Shown: positions 45,748 through 56,519, counted from the stretch's first letter. The stretch is DNA of 64,000 nucleotides from Methanocaldococcus villosus KIN24-T80 (GCF_000371805.1 NZ_AQUK01000001.1:694268-758267), one strand, 5' to 3'. The notes: a model not told the origin generated them from the letters alone. Translations and numbers: made by a program.

Positions 45748-46804
45748 AAGGGGTTTAGAAAACATAGTTGTTAATCATTTAAAAGATTTAGTAGAAAATT
45801 TTAACTATATTACTTCCCCTGATGGTTATCAAGGAATTGTTATAGTTGAGGCTGAAGAAGACATAAGGGATAAAATACTACAAATACCTGAAGTTGATAG
45901 TGTTTTAAAAGTAGATTATGAAGTTGAAACAGATTTTGAAAAGATTGTTAATATGGCTGAAAAAATAAAAGAGCATATTAATGAGAATGAGACATTTGCT
46001 GTAGAAACTAAAAAGAGAGGTAAACAAGATTTTAATTCTGTTGATGTGAATATAGTATTAGGTGCAAAGTTAAAAGATCTCACAAATGCTGAAGTTAATT
46101 TGACAAACCCTGATAAAGTCATTTATGTTGAAGTTTTTAAACATAAAACTTATATTTGTATAGGTAAAAAAGATGAGTATAAAGGTAAAAAATATACCAA
46201 AGAGAAGATAAATGCAAGAACTTTATTTAAAAAAATTTCTATTGTCCAATTACCTTATTTAGAAGATATTAAAGCTTGTAGAAAGTTTGGAGAAGCTATT
46301 GGAAGATCTGCTCAAGCTTTTGAAGTTAAAGAACTTATTATAGCTCCTAAAGATAAAGTTGATGCTTATGAATTAATGGAATTCATTAAAGGTGTAAAAA
46401 TTGGACAAATATCAAGATATGAAATTCAAAAAAAGGCATATCCATTTGAAATAAAGAAAGTACCAGTATATGTCCATGATTTATATCAGACTGTTAGAGA
46501 TAAGAGAAGAAATAATAGACTGTTAATTATAACAGATCCTAAAGGAGAGGAAATAATAAAAATAAAAGATAAATTAAAAGAAGATTTAAAGAAAAAGAAA
46601 GAAATAGTTGTATTTTGTGGTTCTAGAGAAGGGATTCCAAAAGGGGTTTTTAGATTTGCTGATTATATTATTGATTTATCCCCTCACATGACATTTGCTA
46701 CAGAGCATGCAATTCCTGCAGCTTTGATAGCCCTATGGACAGTATTTAGAGAATCTTTTGATGATGACTATGAGAGAGAAGATGATAAGAACATTGATCA
46801 ATAA
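45725..46804 (+). CDS. THUMP-SPOUT RNA methylase-like protein
   Basis: A 359-residue protein with an N-terminal THUMP RNA-binding domain (about 60-160, ending VEVFKHKTYICIGKKDEYKG) and a C-terminal SPOUT-like part with LLIITDPKG, VVFCGSREGIPKG and ATEHAIPAALIALWT. It is probably a tRNA or rRNA methyltransferase; the target is not known to me. ATG 45725 has AGGTGAT and overlaps the previous gene by 23 bases. The 3' end overlaps the Elp3 start region by about 44 bases. Confidence 0.8.
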   Translation: MKFIIKTERGLENIVVNHLKDLVENFNYITSPDGYQGIVIVEAEEDIRDKILQIPEVDSVLKVDYEVETDFEKIVNMAEKIKEHINENETFAVETKKRGKQDFNSVDVNIVLGAKLKDLTNAEVNLTNPDKVIYVEVFKHKTYICIGKKDEYKGKKYTKEKINARTLFKKISIVQLPYLEDIKACRKFGEAIGRSAQAFEVKELIIAPKDKVDAYELMEFIKGVKIGQISRYEIQKKAYPFEIKKVPVYVHDLYQTVRDKRRNNRLLIITDPKGEEIIKIKDKLKEDLKKKKEIVVFCGSREGIPKGVFRFADYIIDLSPHMTFATEHAIPAALIALWTVFRESFDDDYEREDDKNIDQ

Positions 46805-48377
46805 ATTATTGGAGGCATATAAAAGAGGAGAAAAATTAGATAAAAAAAAGATTGAAAGAATTAAAAGAGAATGTTTAAGAGAGTTTAGAGGATTAAGCTT
46901 CCCATCTACATCAGAAATTTTAGAATACGCTAATGAAGAGGAGAAAAGAATTCTTATTCCATTATTGAGAAAAAAGCCTGTAAGAAGCATTTCTGGAGTT
47001 TCTGTTGTAGCAGTTATGACATCTCCATCAAAATGCCCCCATGGGAAGTGCATATTCTGCCCCGGTGGAGTTAATAGCTGTTTTGGAGATGTCCCTCAAA
47101 GTTACACTGGAAAAGAACCAGCAACAATGAGAGGTTTAATGTTTAATTTTGATCCATATTTACAAACAAAAGCTAGATTAGAGCAGTTTAAGAAAATTGG
47201 ACATCCTATTGATAAAATTGAGCTAATAATAATGGGAGGAACTTTTCCTGCTAGAAATATAGAATACCAAGATTGGTTTATTAAAAGATGTTTGGATGCA
47301 TTAAATGAAAAAGAAAGTAAAAGCTTAGAAGAAGCACAAAAAATTAATGAGACAGCAAAACACAGATGTGTAGCTTTATGTGTTGAAACAAGACCTGATT
47401 ACTGTAAAGAGAAAGATATAAACCAAATGTTAAAATTAGGCACTACAAGAGTGGAAATAGGGGTTCAAACAATATATAATGAGATTCTAGAATTCTGTAA
47501 AAGAGGACATACTGTTGAAGATTCTATAAAAGCTACTCAACTTTTAAAGGATTCTGGATTGAAGGTTTCTTACCATATTATGCCTGGATTGCCAGGAAGT
47601 GATATTGATAAAGATAAGGAAATGTTTAAAGAAATATTTGAGAATCCAGACTTTAGGCCAGATATGGTCAAAATATATCCATGCTTAGTTATTGAAGGTA
47701 CTGAACTTTATGAGTTGTGGAAGAAAGGAGAATATAAACCATATAGAGAAGAAGAAGCTATTGAGGTTATAGCATATGCAAAGTCAATAATGCCAAAATG
47801 GGTAAGAACTTCAAGAATTCAAAGAGATATACCTGCTACTGTAATAGTTGATGGAGTAAAAAAGAGCAATTTAGGAGAGTTAGTTTATAAGTATTTAGAG
47901 GAAAAAAATATAAAATGTAGGTGTATTAGGTGTAGAGAAGTTGGGCATGTTATGTATAAAAGAGGAATAATACCAGATTTAAAACATGTTAAACTATGTA
48001 GAGAAGAATATGAAGCTAGTAATGGTGTGGAGATATTCTTATCATTTGAAGATGTTAAGAATGATATTTTAATAGCATTTTTAAGGCTAAGAGAACCTTA
48101 TAAACCATTTAGAAAAGAAATAGATGAAAAGACAATGTTAGTTAGGCAATTACATGTTTGTGGTCCAGAAAAACCATTAAAAGGAGAGTTTGAGGAGTTA
48201 TCTTTGCAACATATGGGGTTTGGTAGAAAGTTATTAATGGAAGCTGAAAGGGTAGCGGAAGAGGAGTTTGATAAAAATAAGATATTAGTAACTAGTGGAA
48301 TAGGAGTTAGAGAATATTATAGAAAATTAGGATACAAAAGAATTGGGCCATATATGGGAAAAGTTATTAAATCTTAA
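46761..48377 (+). CDS. elp3: Elp3 tRNA uridine-34 modification enzyme
   Basis: Radical SAM plus GNAT enzyme that makes 5-carboxymethyluridine-type wobble modifications from acetyl-CoA. About 538 residues: the Elp3 cluster segment [12 protein letters not shown] (about 92-103), [17 protein letters not shown], and a C-terminal acetyltransferase domain with [13 protein letters not shown] and YYRKLGY. Archaea often have Elp3 alone without the other Elongator subunits. The exact start is unclear: in-frame ATGs occur at 46761, 46764, 46770 and 46782, all inside the upstream gene's end. Confidence 0.9.
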   Translation: MMTMREKMIRTLINKLLEAYKRGEKLDKKKIERIKRECLREFRGLSFPSTSEILEYANEEEKRILIPLLRKKPVRSISGVSVVAVMTSPSKCPHGKCIFCPGGVNSCFGDVPQSYTGKEPATMRGLMFNFDPYLQTKARLEQFKKIGHPIDKIELIIMGGTFPARNIEYQDWFIKRCLDALNEKESKSLEEAQKINETAKHRCVALCVETRPDYCKEKDINQMLKLGTTRVEIGVQTIYNEILEFCKRGHTVEDSIKATQLLKDSGLKVSYHIMPGLPGSDIDKDKEMFKEIFENPDFRPDMVKIYPCLVIEGTELYELWKKGEYKPYREEEAIEVIAYAKSIMPKWVRTSRIQRDIPATVIVDGVKKSNLGELVYKYLEEKNIKCRCIRCREVGHVMYKRGIIPDLKHVKLCREEYEASNGVEIFLSFEDVKNDILIAFLRLREPYKPFRKEIDEKTMLVRQLHVCGPEKPLKGEFEELSLQHMGFGRKLLMEAERVAEEEFDKNKILVTSGIGVREYYRKLGYKRIGPYMGKVIKS

Positions 48378-49224
48378 TTCCCCATTTTTTTCTAACTTCT
48401 TTAAATTTCTCTTTCAATCTTTTTGTAATCTCACCAATTTTTCCATTATTTATTTTCCTACCATCTATTTCAAATACAGGAACTATTTCAGCAGCAGTTC
48501 CTGTTATAAAAACTTCATCAGCAGTGTAAAGATCATATAATGTTAATGGTTCTTCTCTAACTTCTATTCCTTCTTCTTTAGCTAATTTTATAACTACATC
48601 TCTTGTTATTCCTTTTAGAACACTGTAATAAACAGGAGGGGTTTTTAAAATATTGTTCTTTACGACAAAAATATTATCTCCTGTTCCTTCAACAATAAAT
48701 CCATTTTCATCTAATAGAAAAGCTTCATCAACATTAGCATAATTGGCCTGTAGCTTAGCTAATATACTATTTAGATAGTTTAAAGATTTAACTGCTGGAG
48801 GTAAAACATCAACAGGTAATCTTCTTACAGATGCTGTTATTACCCTTATTCCATCCTCTCCAAGTAATGGATCCATTGGGACAGCTATACATATAATATT
48901 TGGATTTTTACACTTTCTTGGATCTAAACCTAAATCTCCTTCTCCTCTGGTTATAACTAGCCTAATATATGCATCTTTTAATCCATTAACTCTAAGGGTA
49001 TTTAATACAACTTCTATCATTTCTTCCTTAGTTAATGGAATATCCAAACATATAGCTTTTGCTGAGTCATAAAGTCTATCAATATGTTCCTTCAACATAA
49101 AAACTACTCCATCATAAGCCCTTATTCCTTCAAAAACCCCATCTCCATATAATAAACCATGATCAAAAACAGAAATCTTTGCTTCTTCTTTATCAACAAA
49201 CTTTCCATTTAAGTAGATTTTCAA
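48367..49224 (-). CDS. ilvE: Branched-chain amino acid aminotransferase
   Basis: PLP fold IV aminotransferase, last step of Ile/Leu/Val synthesis. The 285 residues begin [36 protein letters not shown] in pieces typical of IlvE, with the PLP lysine in [12 protein letters not shown] (about 146) and [16 protein letters not shown]. The start is TTG 49224 after GAGGTGAG. Last of the serA-cimA-ilvE operon; it converges with elp3, overlapping by 11 bases. Confidence 0.92.
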   Translation of the reverse strand: MKIYLNGKFVDKEEAKISVFDHGLLYGDGVFEGIRAYDGVVFMLKEHIDRLYDSAKAICLDIPLTKEEMIEVVLNTLRVNGLKDAYIRLVITRGEGDLGLDPRKCKNPNIICIAVPMDPLLGEDGIRVITASVRRLPVDVLPPAVKSLNYLNSILAKLQANYANVDEAFLLDENGFIVEGTGDNIFVVKNNILKTPPVYYSVLKGITRDVVIKLAKEEGIEVREEPLTLYDLYTADEVFITGTAAEIVPVFEIDGRKINNGKIGEITKRLKEKFKEVRKKWGIKI

Positions 49225-49233
49225 TATCTCACC

Positions 49234-50709
49234 TCACAATAGTAATAAATTTATTCCTTCCATTACAGCATTTACAGAAGCTTTTATAATATCAGCATCA
49301 GATTTAACAACTTCAACAACTTCTGAACCTCTTCTTAGCTTGACTTTAACCTCAACTATTGCATCAGTTCCACTACCTATAGATTTAACAGAGTATTCTT
49401 CTAACTTAATATCAGCTACTCCACTTATTGCCTTTCTAACAGCATTTATGGCTGCATCAACAGGACCTACACCATAGGCAGTTTCTATTAAATGTCTATT
49501 TTCTCCTCTATAGTGTAATCTAACTGATGCTATTGGTGTTATCTTATTCCCTGAAACTACTGTGAGTTCATCTAACTTAATTTTCTCTTCTATACCTGAT
49601 CCCTTAACCTCTCTAACTATAGCTAATAAATCTGTATCTGATATATACTTACCAAGATCTCCAAGCTCCTTAATTTTTTCATATATCTTATTTAACTCTT
49701 CCTCTGAAACCTCTATATTCATAAGATCTAACTTATATTTCAGTGCTTTTCTACCAGAGTGTTTTCCTAATATAATTCTCCTTCTATTCCCTACCATTTC
49801 TGGTTTTATTGGTTCATAAGTTTCAGTATTTTTTATTAATCCATCAACATGAATTCCTGCCTCATGAGCAAAGGCATTATCTCCTACAATAGCTTTATTA
49901 AATGGTACAGGCAACTTCATCATTTTTGCCACAAATCTTGAAACTTCATAAAGTTTTTCTAATTTTACATTTGTGTCAATATTATAAAGGAATTTTAGAG
50001 CTGTAACAACCTCTTCTAAAGCAGCATTTCCAGCTCTTTCACCAATACCATTCACCGTCACATGAGCTTCCACTGCTCCAGCAAAAATGGCAGAGCATGT
50101 ATTAGCTGTTGCCATCCCAAAATCATTATGACAGTGCACTGCAATTGGTAAATCTACCTTTTCTGAAATATTTTTAAATAACCTTTCAGCTTTTTGAGGT
50201 GTCAAAACTCCAACTGTGTCACAGATACAGCACCTATCAGCTCCAGCCTCTTTTCCTCTATTGAATAACTCTATTAGAAACTCCTCTTTAGCTCTTGTTG
50301 CATCTTCAGCAGAAAGTTCAACTATTAAACCATGATCTTTGGCATATTCAACAGCATCAGTAGCAGTTTTTAAAACTTCATCTTCAGATTTCTTTAATTT
50401 ATATTTTATATGGATTGGGGAGGATGGAACTACTAAATGAACACTATCAACTTCACATTCTAATGCAGCATCAATATCAACTTTTAAAGCTCTGACAAAT
50501 GAGCAGATTTCAGCATTAAGATTTTCTTTAACAATCATTTTAATTGCTTCTCTCTCTCCTTTTGATGTTATTGCAGAACCTGCTTCAATAATATCAACTC
50601 CTAATTCATCAATCTTTTTTGCAATCTCCAGTTTCTCATATGGTGTTAGAGAAACTCCTGGAGTTTGTTCTCCATCTCTTAGTGTTGTATCCAGAATTTT
50701 AACTTTCAT
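49234..50709 (-). CDS. cimA: (R)-citramalate synthase
   Basis: Condenses pyruvate with acetyl-CoA to citramalate, the threonine-independent route to isoleucine. The 491-residue product from ATG 50709 has the same length as MJ1392 and very similar sequence (from memory), with LDTTLRDGEQTPGVSLT, the HCHNDFGMATANT metal site and the FAHEAGIHVDGL segment, then a LeuA-type regulatory domain (about 370-491). The alternative is 2-isopropylmalate synthase, a close relative. GGTGAAGA overlaps the serA stop. Together with leuD and ilvE in this window it covers much of branched-chain synthesis. Confidence 0.85.
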   Translation of the reverse strand: MKVKILDTTLRDGEQTPGVSLTPYEKLEIAKKIDELGVDIIEAGSAITSKGEREAIKMIVKENLNAEICSFVRALKVDIDAALECEVDSVHLVVPSSPIHIKYKLKKSEDEVLKTATDAVEYAKDHGLIVELSAEDATRAKEEFLIELFNRGKEAGADRCCICDTVGVLTPQKAERLFKNISEKVDLPIAVHCHNDFGMATANTCSAIFAGAVEAHVTVNGIGERAGNAALEEVVTALKFLYNIDTNVKLEKLYEVSRFVAKMMKLPVPFNKAIVGDNAFAHEAGIHVDGLIKNTETYEPIKPEMVGNRRRIILGKHSGRKALKYKLDLMNIEVSEEELNKIYEKIKELGDLGKYISDTDLLAIVREVKGSGIEEKIKLDELTVVSGNKITPIASVRLHYRGENRHLIETAYGVGPVDAAINAVRKAISGVADIKLEEYSVKSIGSGTDAIVEVKVKLRRGSEVVEVVKSDADIIKASVNAVMEGINLLLL

Positions 50710-50714
50710 ATTCT

Positions 50715-52286
50715 TCACCATAGATTAATAACAGCTACATCTTTAATATTTGGAATTTCTTTAATTTTCTTTATAACCTCTTCAGAAATTGGATGATCCA
50801 AGTTAATTAACATTACTGCCTCTCCTCCAGGTTCTCTCCTACCAACCTGCATACTTGCTATATTTATTCCATATTCACCTAATATCATTCCCACTTTTCC
50901 AATCATTCCTGGCCTGTCAATATGTTTAATTATAGCCAAAACTCCTTCTGGAATAAAGTTAACTTCATAACCATCTACTTCTAATATAACAAACTTATTA
51001 TTAATTATTCCCCCTACTATTGAGAATCTTCTATCTCCTTCAGCAATTATCTTTATAGCATCTCCATATTTTTTCTCTGTTGTATAACTTTCAATAACAT
51101 TAATATTTCTACTTTTAGCTATAATTGGTGCATTAATTAAATTAACTCCTGCTAATAGTATAGGATATAATAAACCTTTTAAAAAAGCCCTTGTTATTAA
51201 ATCAGTGTTCTCTTTTGTAAGGGAACCCATGTATATAATCTCAACTCTATCAACTCTATTTAATACTTGCATAACTATATTCCCAAGGGTTTCAGCTAAC
51301 AACATATATGGTTTTAATTTCCCTAACTTTTCTTTTGGTAGGCTTGGAAAATTAACAACATTTTCAGCTAATTCTCCATTTAATATTTTTTTTATTTGCT
51401 CAGCTATTATAATTCCAGCAGCCTTTTGAGCTTCTTCAGTAGATGCTCCTAAATGTGGTGTACAGATGAGATTGTCTAATTTTAACAATGGATTGTCTTT
51501 TGGAGGCTCTTTCTCAAATACATCTAAAGCAGCAGCTTTTATTCTTTTTTCTTTTAAAGCTTTGTATAAAGCTTTTTCATCAATTAATCCTCCTCTTGCA
51601 CAATTAACAATAATAGCATTTTTTTTCATTAGATTTATTTGCTCTTCACCAATCATATGTTTTGTTTTTGGTGTTAAAGGAACATGTAATGTTATAATAT
51701 CAGCCATCTTACAGAGTTCATTTAAATCATTTAATAATTTAACTCCTAAATTTTCAGCAACTTCTTTTGGAATATAAGGATCATAAGCAATAACCTCCAT
51801 ACCAAATGCTTTAGCCCTTTTAACAACTTGTTGTCCTATTCTTCCAAGACCTACAACTCCTAAAATTTTTCCATACAATTCAATACCTTTAAACTTCTTT
51901 CTTTCCCATTTTCCACTTTTAACAGAATTGTTCGCCTGTGGGATATTTCTTGCTGCAGCTAATATTAACCCCATAGTCAATTCAGCTACTGAAATGGATG
52001 AAGCATCTGGAGCATTTACAACAATAATACCTTTTTCTGTAGCATAATCAACATCAATATTATCAACTCCAACTCCAGCTCTTGCAATAATTTTTAAATT
52101 CTTCCCAGCATCTATAATTTCCCTATCAACATATGTTCCACTCCTAACAATTAAAATATTAACATCTTTAATTTTATTTAAAAGCTCCTCTTTAGATAAA
52201 TCTGTAGCTATCTCAACTTCTCCAAGCTCTTTTAATATTTTTATAGCTTCCTCATGTATAGGGTCAGTAATTAATATTTTGACCAT
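50715..52286 (-). CDS. serA: D-3-phosphoglycerate dehydrogenase
   Basis: First step of serine synthesis from 3-phosphoglycerate. The 523 residues contain the NAD-binding loop GVVGLGRIGQQVVK (about 142-155), NCARGGLIDEKAL, the catalytic histidine in CTPHLGAST, an intervening domain and a C-terminal ACT domain (IKHIDRPGMIGKVGMILGEY, about 452-471) that usually mediates serine feedback. ATG 52286 follows GGTGTAACC. Length and domains match MJ1018. It leads the serA-cimA-ilvE run. Confidence 0.95.
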   Translation of the reverse strand: MVKILITDPIHEEAIKILKELGEVEIATDLSKEELLNKIKDVNILIVRSGTYVDREIIDAGKNLKIIARAGVGVDNIDVDYATEKGIIVVNAPDASSISVAELTMGLILAAARNIPQANNSVKSGKWERKKFKGIELYGKILGVVGLGRIGQQVVKRAKAFGMEVIAYDPYIPKEVAENLGVKLLNDLNELCKMADIITLHVPLTPKTKHMIGEEQINLMKKNAIIVNCARGGLIDEKALYKALKEKRIKAAALDVFEKEPPKDNPLLKLDNLICTPHLGASTEEAQKAAGIIIAEQIKKILNGELAENVVNFPSLPKEKLGKLKPYMLLAETLGNIVMQVLNRVDRVEIIYMGSLTKENTDLITRAFLKGLLYPILLAGVNLINAPIIAKSRNINVIESYTTEKKYGDAIKIIAEGDRRFSIVGGIINNKFVILEVDGYEVNFIPEGVLAIIKHIDRPGMIGKVGMILGEYGINIASMQVGRREPGGEAVMLINLDHPISEEVIKKIKEIPNIKDVAVINLW

Positions 52287-52384
52287 TGGTTACACCTTTT
52301 CTAAAGTTTATTTTTTAAATTTTAATATAAACAATAAATAGGTTTTTATAAAAAGATTTTGATATAATAAAATAAGGTGATAAT

Positions 52385-53095
52385 ATGAGGTATGAAATAA
52401 AAATAGATGAAGAAAAAGTGGAAATTGTTAGATACTCTACAGTTTATACTGATGAAGGGATTGAAGAGATAGAGGAAACCTATTTATTAACCACTGCAGA
52501 TGACTATGAGAGTGTTTTAGGAAAATATGAGCCATTTCCTAAGAAAGATGTAACCTATTTAGGAAATCTTGAAGATTTAAAATTGGTTAGAGGTACTGAG
52601 CTTAGAACATCTGTTCCCATACCTCTTTCTATATGTAGGCCTAAGTATTTAAGAAGAGTGGAGGAGGATGATGAGAGAATAACTTATTTAGAAATAAACT
52701 CAGCCCCAATACAGAGAGGAATTATAGTAGGAATAGTTGTAGGGGTGCAGCATGGTAAGACAAGTTCAGGTAAGGATTACACAATATTTAGAGTGTTTGA
52801 TGGTTATGGTTGGGGCAAATTAAGGTTATTTGGAATTAAAGCAAATCCTGAATTATACACAGGATTATTTATTAGGGGATTTGTAAGATTTGGTTTAATA
52901 GAGTTTAGAGATGAAAAAGGAGAGTTAAGAAAAGCTATTTCTCTAACTTTAAATGATCTTCCTGTTTTAGTACAGCCTAAGGAATATATTGTCCATAAGA
53001 AGTTTGTTGATTCAGTAATATTAAAGGGAATAAAGGAGGAAAGTCAAGATAATGAAGATTATGAAATGGAAAATGAGGAGATTATAGTAAGGTGA
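52385..53095 (+). CDS. OB-fold protein, possible RPA-like, 236 aa
   Basis: The C-terminal half (about 113-200: GIIVGIVVGVQHGKTSSGKD, then IFRVFDGYGWGKLRLFG and LFIRGFVRFGLIEF) has the five-strand pattern of an OB fold; the N-terminal half is acidic. It is followed after six bases by a second OB-like protein, so the two may form a heteromeric nucleic-acid-binding complex. AGGTGATAAT precedes ATG 52385. Family not named with certainty. Confidence 0.68.
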   Translation: MRYEIKIDEEKVEIVRYSTVYTDEGIEEIEETYLLTTADDYESVLGKYEPFPKKDVTYLGNLEDLKLVRGTELRTSVPIPLSICRPKYLRRVEEDDERITYLEINSAPIQRGIIVGIVVGVQHGKTSSGKDYTIFRVFDGYGWGKLRLFGIKANPELYTGLFIRGFVRFGLIEFRDEKGELRKAISLTLNDLPVLVQPKEYIVHKKFVDSVILKGIKEESQDNEDYEMENEEIIVR

Positions 53096-53101
53096 AGTTT
53101 T

Positions 53102-53806
53102 ATGGTATTAGGAAAAATAAAAGAATTGCCTGTAAATGCACAGATAATTACTAAAGTTAAAGTAGTTGATATTAGAGAAAGGGAGAGTGAAGATGGTAGT
53201 ATATTCTATATAGGAACTATAGTTGATAAAGATGGAGTAGCTAATTTTATAACAAATATTCCATTAGAAAAAGGAAAATGTTATGAAATATTTGGTAGAG
53301 TAACTGACGAAAAGTCAGTAAAGATTATAGAAAAAGTTATTAAAGGGATAAAATACCCTAGAGAAATTCCAGAAATCCCTAAGGAAGAGTTATTCAATAG
53401 AGGAGAGGTATTTGATGTTAAAGTTCCAGCAATCTTAGAGATATCTTCAGACAATATATACATAAATTATTACTGTAGTATTTGCAATAGCTTAGTAGAG
53501 GCTAAAATAAAGCCAAAAGGTTTAGTTTATATATGTAAGAACTGTGGAGAATTGGATCCTGAAGAGGTTATAGTTAGAATAAAAGCTCTTGGAAAGATAC
53601 ACTTTGGAACAGTTTCAAAAAGATGTTACATTCCATTTTCAACACTTGAAAAATATATGCCAAGAATTTTAGAAATATTAGAGGAATTTGGAGTTGAAGA
53701 TACAATAAAAGATATAGCAATAAAACTTCATGGAAAAACATTTTTGGTTAGAGGATTTGATGGAAAAGATGGAAATTATATAATAACAGAGTTAGAAGAT
53801 ATCTAA
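53102..53806 (+). CDS. OB-fold and zinc-finger protein, RPA-like, 234 aa
   Basis: An N-terminal OB-like region ([18 protein letters not shown] to FEIFGRVTD-like strands), a helical linker and a four-cysteine zinc finger ([12 protein letters not shown] and [10 protein letters not shown], about 123-146) followed by a second beta segment. This domain order recalls archaeal RPA large subunits. It probably binds single-stranded nucleic acid together with the preceding protein. The binding site overlaps the previous stop. The 3' end overlaps rtcB's by four bases. Confidence 0.7.
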   Translation: MVLGKIKELPVNAQIITKVKVVDIRERESEDGSIFYIGTIVDKDGVANFITNIPLEKGKCYEIFGRVTDEKSVKIIEKVIKGIKYPREIPEIPKEELFNRGEVFDVKVPAILEISSDNIYINYYCSICNSLVEAKIKPKGLVYICKNCGELDPEEVIVRIKALGKIHFGTVSKRCYIPFSTLEKYMPRILEILEEFGVEDTIKDIAIKLHGKTFLVRGFDGKDGNYIITELEDI

Positions 53807-55237
53807 CCTTTTATAACACCTAATGGTCTCATTCTTGCAACTTTTAATGATATTCCAGCTGTATGACAAGTATCAGCTACTAGATCAATATTTTTATATG
53901 CTTCGGGAGCTTCTTCTGCCAATACAGCTTTTGAATCACTCATAGCTATAATTCCTTTTTCTAACAATTTTCTTTTTATTTCAGCTCCTCTCCAAAGTTT
54001 TAATGCTTTTGCTCTGCTAAGTTTTCTACCAGCTCCATGGGCAGTGGAACCAAAAGTTTCTTCCATGGCTTTCTCTGTCCCTTTCATTAAATAAGATGCT
54101 GTTCCCATGTCTCCAGGTAAAAGAACAGGCTGTCCAATGGATTTATAATCCTTAGGTACGCTCTCATGTCCTGGAGGAAATGCTCTTGTAGCTCCTTTCC
54201 TATGAACAATAACTTTAACTCTCTTACCATCAATATTATGCTCCTCTATCTTAGCTATATTGTGGGCTACATCATATACAACATCCATTTCCAAATCTTC
54301 AGCATGTATTTTGAATACACTTTCAAAACTCTCCCTTACCCAGTGTGTTATCATCTGCCTATTAGCCCATGCATAGTTAGCAGAACAGCACATGGCTTTA
54401 TAATAACTCTGCCCCTCTTCTGACTCAAATGGGGCACATGCTAGCTGTCTATCTGGAAGCTGTATGTTGTACTTCTTAGAAGCTTTTTCTAACACTCTTA
54501 AATAGTCTGTACACACTTGATGTCCCAATCCTCTTGAACCACAATGAACCATAATTACAACTTGCCCTTCAAATATACCATACACTTTAGCAGCTTCTTC
54601 ATCAAAGATCCTTTCTACAAATTGAACTTCTAAAAAGTGATTTCCACTACCTAAACTACCTAATTGAACTCTTCCTCTTTCCTTAGCTTTATCAGAAACA
54701 TAAGAAGCATCAGCATCTTTCATACATCCATGCTCTTCTAAGTGTTCAATATCTTTTTCCCATCCATAACCATTTTTCACAGCCCAATTTGCCCCTTCTT
54801 CTAAAACTTCATCCATCTCTCCTTTACTAAACTTCAATATTCCCTTACTTCCCAACCCAGAAGGGACATTTTTAAATAATGTTTTTATAAGTTCATTTAA
54901 TTTTGGTTTAACTTCTTCAGCTTTTAAATTTGTCCTTATTAATCTAACACCACAATTTATGTCGAAATCCAACACCTCCTGGGCTTATTACGCCTTCTCT
55001 TAAGTCAAAAGCTCCTACACCACCAATGGGAAATCCATAACCGTAATGAACATCTGGCATGGCAATTGAATATTTATAAATTCCTGGTAAGCAAGCCACA
55101 TTTGCTATTTGTTCTAACACTTCTTTTTCCAATTCATCTAATAAAATTTCATTTAAATATATTCTTCCAGGAACTCTCATACAGCTTTTATAATCTTTTG
55201 GCAACTCCCAAACAACTTCAGAGATCTTATTTAGCAT
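53803..55237 (-). CDS. rtcB: tRNA-splicing ligase RtcB, reading frame interrupted by one extra base
   Basis: Joins 2',3'-cyclic phosphate and 5'-OH ends of tRNA halves, using Mn and GTP. The N-terminal frame (55237-54944) reads [20 protein letters not shown] through GGVGF, then goes out of frame; the C-terminal frame resumes at [13 protein letters not shown] and runs to 53803 with [20 protein letters not shown] and the GTP-linked histidine in [14 protein letters not shown]. Exactly one surplus base at TTT CGA (54962-54967) separates them. Joined, it gives about 477 residues, normal for intein-free RtcB. All active-site residues are present. It may be a +1 recoding site, a sequencing error or a broken gene. 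Confidence 0.88.
54961..54967 (-). other. Candidate +1 frameshift site UUU CGA C in rtcB
   Basis: On the coding strand the frame reads GGA TTT CGA CAT AAA TTG TGG TGT TAG. A +1 slip of Phe-tRNA from UUU to UUC restores GAC ATA AAT TGT (D-I-N-C). CGA is an exceptionally rare arginine codon in this A+T-rich, AGA-using genome, so it would stall in the A site, the classic condition for +1 slippage. The local run is only three T. Confidence 0.5.
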
Positions 55238-55258
55238 AAATTATCACCATTAAAAATT

Positions 55259-56263
55259 TTATGGATTGATAGGAACATTCATTAACCCTTCACTCTCATC
55301 AATTCCAAACATAACATTCATATTTTGAATAGCCTGCCCACTAGCTCCTTTAATAAGATTGTCAATAGCTGATATAACAATCAAGTTTTTTCCATCAATG
55401 CCAAATCCTCCAATATCACAAAAATTAGATCCTCTAACATATGATAATTTTGGAATATCTTTGTAGATTCTTATAAATATGTCATTTTTATAAAACTTCT
55501 TATAAATCTCTATTAATTCCTCATTATCAATCTTTTCCTTTAAAAATCCATGAATAGTTGTTAAAATTCCTCTATTTATTGGACTTAAATGAGGTACAAA
55601 AGAAACTTTTATTTTATTATTTACCTTTCTTAACTCTTTTTCTATTTCTGGTTTATGTCTGTGGGTAGTTATATTGTAAGCTATAATATCTTCATTAACA
55701 AATGGGAAGTGTGTTCTTTCAGAAGGATTAGCTCCAGCACCAGTAATTCCTGTCTTAGCATCTATAATAATATTTTCTTCTATTATACCTTCCTTAACTA
55801 ATGGATATAAAGCTAATATTGCCCCTGTTGGAAAACATCCAGGGTTAGATATAAGTTGAGCCTTCTTTATCTCCTCTCTATATATTTCAGTTAGCCCATA
55901 AACTATTTTAACATTTGGTAAGCCTGTATGTTTAATCTTATAATATTTTTCATAAATAGAGAGATCTTCAAATCTATAATCCCCACTTAAATCAATAACC
56001 CTCATTCCCCTCTCTAAAAATTCTGGAACTACTTTCATAGAGGTTCCGTGTGGAAGGGCAGTAAAAACTACATCTGCATCTTTAACATCTTCAGTAAATG
56101 TTAAATCATAAAATTTTCTTAAATGAGGATGAACTTTATAAACCTTTTCTCCTTTAAATCTCCTTGATGTTATAGAAACTACATTAGCCTCTTTGTGAAA
56201 TGCTAAAAGTCTTAACAACTCTCCACCAGTATAACCAGACGCTCCTACAATGGCTACATCCAT
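55259..56263 (-). CDS. argC: N-acetyl-gamma-glutamyl-phosphate reductase (or LysY-type)
   Basis: NADPH-dependent reduction of the acyl phosphate in arginine synthesis. The 334 residues have the Rossmann start AIVGASGYTGGELLRLL (about 4-20), the catalytic cysteine in ISNPGCFPTGAILAL (about 146) and HRHKPEIE. ATG 56263 with GGTGATTAT. It matches MJ1096. Archaeal homologues can also act in lysine synthesis, so dual specificity is possible. It lies 49 bases after the S27e gene and 21 before rtcB. Confidence 0.92.
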   Translation of the reverse strand: MDVAIVGASGYTGGELLRLLAFHKEANVVSITSRRFKGEKVYKVHPHLRKFYDLTFTEDVKDADVVFTALPHGTSMKVVPEFLERGMRVIDLSGDYRFEDLSIYEKYYKIKHTGLPNVKIVYGLTEIYREEIKKAQLISNPGCFPTGAILALYPLVKEGIIEENIIIDAKTGITGAGANPSERTHFPFVNEDIIAYNITTHRHKPEIEKELRKVNNKIKVSFVPHLSPINRGILTTIHGFLKEKIDNEELIEIYKKFYKNDIFIRIYKDIPKLSYVRGSNFCDIGGFGIDGKNLIVISAIDNLIKGASGQAIQNMNVMFGIDESEGLMNVPINP

Positions 56264-56312
56264 ATAATCACCATATATAAATTTTTAAATATATTTTAAT
56301 AAAAAATAAATT

Positions 56313-56507
56313 TTATTCAAGAACTTCTAAAACCTTAGCTTTTATTTTTCCTTTACCCCCTGTAGGTTCAGCTAAAACAGTACCACAGACCACACACTTT
56401 ACAAGTGTTGCAGGTCTATCAAAGATTATCTGCTCATTATTACACTCTGGACATTGGACTTTTATAAATCTTGATCTTGGCTGTGGAATGATCTTTGCCA
56501 AATCCAT
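56313..56507 (-). CDS. rps27e: Small ribosomal subunit protein eS27
   Basis: A 64-residue zinc-ribbon ribosomal protein with [20 protein letters not shown] and [17 protein letters not shown] providing the two CxxC pairs. GGTGAGAAAC precedes ATG 56507. It is the last of the pcn-gins-L44e-S27e cluster, a conserved archaeal arrangement coupling replication and translation genes. Confidence 0.95.
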   Translation of the reverse strand: MDLAKIIPQPRSRFIKVQCPECNNEQIIFDRPATLVKCVVCGTVLAEPTGGKGKIKAKVLEVLE

Positions 56508-56519
56508 TGTTTCTCACCT

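Noticed and set aside
53803-55237. rtcB as two separate genes
   Set aside because: The C-terminal frame has only a GTG/TTG start inside the first frame and without a binding site, and the two halves join exactly at the family's GGVGF-DINCG motif.
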